Shown here: positions 6,009 to 7,133 of the stretch, piece after piece
Layout: each line of letters starts with the position of its first letter
How positions within the stretch are numbered: the stretch's first letter is position 1
Assembly (NCBI GenBank): GCA_017557085.1
Contig: JAFZAR010000247.1
Span: forward strand, 1-7,133
Length of the DNA stretch: 7,133 bases
Direction of reading: 5' to 3'
Source: Verrucomicrobiota bacterium
Lineage (GTDB): Bacteria; Verrucomicrobiota; Verrucomicrobiia; Limisphaerales; UBA1412
Program-made: the position numbers and the translations under genes
Notes under the pieces: generated by a model
The model's input: only the letters and a program-made list of their open reading frames with translations
Told to the model about the DNA's origin: nothing
The model's database searches: none

Positions 6009-7133
6009 ATGGAAAATAAACCCATCAACAGTGAGAAACCACCCACTCCGGAAGAACTCCAAAAACAAGTGGAAGAGATGATGAAGCAACTGGGCATCAA
6101 AGAAAGCCCCTTCTTTCATCCAAATCCCCCTTCCTCCGATTCACGGGAAACCAAGTCCGCGCCTCCTCCGCGGGATCCGGAAGAGGACGTGCGTAAATTC
6201 AACAAAAAACCCCGTGAGGTCAAAGAATACCTGGATCGCTATGTCATCCGCCAGGATGACGCAAAAAAGGTCCTCAGCGTGGCTCTGTGCGATCATTACA
6301 ACCATGTGCGGCTGGCTCGTGAGAAGAAAAAGAAGTCCGCAGCTGTTTCCCAAAGCCATTACGCCAAGCAGAACGTCATCCTGCTGGGCCCCACCGGTGT
6401 GGGCAAGACCTATCTGGTCCGCAGCATGGCCGACCTGATCGGCGTTCCTTTCGTCAAAGCCGATGCCACCAAGTTCTCTGAAACGGGTTATGTCGGCGCG
6501 GATGTGGAAGAACTGGTGCGAAACCTTGTGCGCCAGGCAGATGGAGACGTGGAACGCGCTCAGTACGGGATCATTTACATTGACGAGATCGACAAGATCG
6601 CCGCGGCCAGCGGCACCCAGGGCGGACGCGATGTCAGCGGACGCGGTGTCCAGACCAATCTGCTCAAGCTGATGGAAGAGACCGAAGTCCCTACCCGCGC
6701 ACCCAATGACATCTCCGGCCAGTTTGAGATGATGATGCAGATGAGCGACGGCCGCAAACGTCAGCCCTCCACCATCAACACTCGGCATATCCTCTTCATC
6801 GTCAGCGGCGCTTTTGACGGTCTGGAGAAGATCGTCTCCAAACGTCTGCGGGATGCCTCCATCGGTTTCTCCGCTGTCCGCAATTTCTCAGAATCACCTC
6901 AGCAGCAGGATATTTTTGAGCAAGCAACTACTCGCGACTTCATTGACTACGGATTTGAGCCGGAGTTTATCGGCCGCCTTCCCGTTCGAGTCGTCTGCAA
7001 ACCTCTGGATGAGGATGACTTATATCAGATCCTCAAATCCTCCGAGGGCAGCATCATCCGCCAGTATGAGCAATCCTTCGGCGCTTACGGCATCGAGGTC
7101 TTCTTCCAGGATGACGCTCTGCGCGAGATCGCC
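6009..7133 (+). CDS. ClpX-like AAA+ unfoldase without zinc domain, 3' partial
   Basis: The visible 375 residues form most of a ClpX-type ATPase, a ring unfoldase that feeds proteins to ClpP in the cytoplasm; the frame is open to the window edge. Motifs in order: YVIRQDDAKKVL (78-89), Walker A GPTGVGKT (127-134), pore-1 loop GYVG (160-163), Walker B IIYIDEIDK (188-196), DVSGRGVQ (208-215), RKR (249-251) where ClpX has RKH, SGAFDGL (266-272), ClpP-docking tripeptide IGF (285-287), and arginine-finger box PEFIGRLPV (318-326, R323). The classical N-terminal four-cysteine zinc domain is absent: residues 1-60 contain no cysteine and are a short helix plus a proline-rich, probably disordered linker. 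Residues 222-248, between LLKL and RKR, are about 14 longer than the E. coli segment and include MMMQM. It could be an accessory ClpX paralogue or the organism's only one. ATP-dependent unfolding is firm; ClpP partnership is likely. The last part of the C-terminal domain is missing. Confidence 0.92.
   Translation, partial: MENKPINSEKPPTPEELQKQVEEMMKQLGIKESPFFHPNPPSSDSRETKSAPPPRDPEEDVRKFNKKPREVKEYLDRYVIRQDDAKKVLSVALCDHYNHVRLAREKKKKSAAVSQSHYAKQNVILLGPTGVGKTYLVRSMADLIGVPFVKADATKFSETGYVGADVEELVRNLVRQADGDVERAQYGIIYIDEIDKIAAASGTQGGRDVSGRGVQTNLLKLMEETEVPTRAPNDISGQFEMMMQMSDGRKRQPSTINTRHILFIVSGAFDGLEKIVSKRLRDASIGFSAVRNFSESPQQQDIFEQATTRDFIDYGFEPEFIGRLPVRVVCKPLDEDDLYQILKSSEGSIIRQYEQSFGAYGIEVFFQDDALREIA

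Noticed and set aside
6141..6788. 215-codon minus-strand frame opposite the ClpX-like gene
   Set aside because: The plus strand encodes the Walker A, Walker B and arginine-finger motifs in register across this region.

Overview
The window (7,133 bases) carries five protein genes and one tRNA gene. Four protein genes lie on the minus strand over positions 252-5828. The tRNA and a right-edge gene that runs off the window are on the plus strand. The organism looks like a Gram-negative, carbohydrate-degrading bacterium. Secreted WbsX/GH99-like and DUF4832-type proteins, a cytoplasmic L-fucose isomerase, a zinc-finger-less ClpX relative and weak Shine-Dalgarno sites together suggest the Planctomycetota/Verrucomicrobiota/Lentisphaerota/Kiritimatiellota group. 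That placement is an inference from gene content; there is no rRNA or other phylogenetic marker.

Left part (1-2057): a non-coding edge (1-251) holds a 14-bp palindrome, a stretch of degenerate short repeats resembling dispersed intergenic repeats, and a clear intrinsic terminator. The terminator serves fucI (252-2057, minus), a complete L-fucose isomerase with all three metal ligands. A perfect 15-bp palindrome, TGAAACG-C-CGTTTCA, lies about 46 bases upstream of its start codon and looks like a LacI-type operator.

Middle (2058-5288): a tRNA-Glu(CTC) gene with its own sigma70-like promoter is transcribed rightward, away from fucI. It faces a two-gene minus-strand operon, and a bidirectional terminator (2462-2501) separates them. 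In transcription order the operon is a Sec-exported WbsX/GH99-like protein (3971-5215) followed, one base after its stop codon, by a Tat-exported GH-A-like/DUF4832 protein (2518-3969). A terminator hairpin sits 15 bases before the preferred start of the first gene. It ends the preceding gene but could also act as an attenuator of the operon.

Right part (5289-7133): an unrecognised acidic 179-residue protein (5289-5828, minus) is divergent from a ClpX-like AAA+ unfoldase (6009 to the window end, plus). The unfoldase lacks the N-terminal zinc domain of classical ClpX but keeps the IGF loop used to dock ClpP.

How the genes may work together: the two exported proteins could act on an external glycan, and fucI would convert released L-fucose (or D-arabinose) to the ketose for catabolism. 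The rest of the fucose pathway (kinase, aldolase, permease) is not in the window, and the tRNA and terminator separate fucI from the exported pair, so this link is contextual only. I see no phage, insertion sequence, CRISPR array or evident defence system. The least explained parts are the 179-residue orphan, the ClpX variant and the possible attenuator.
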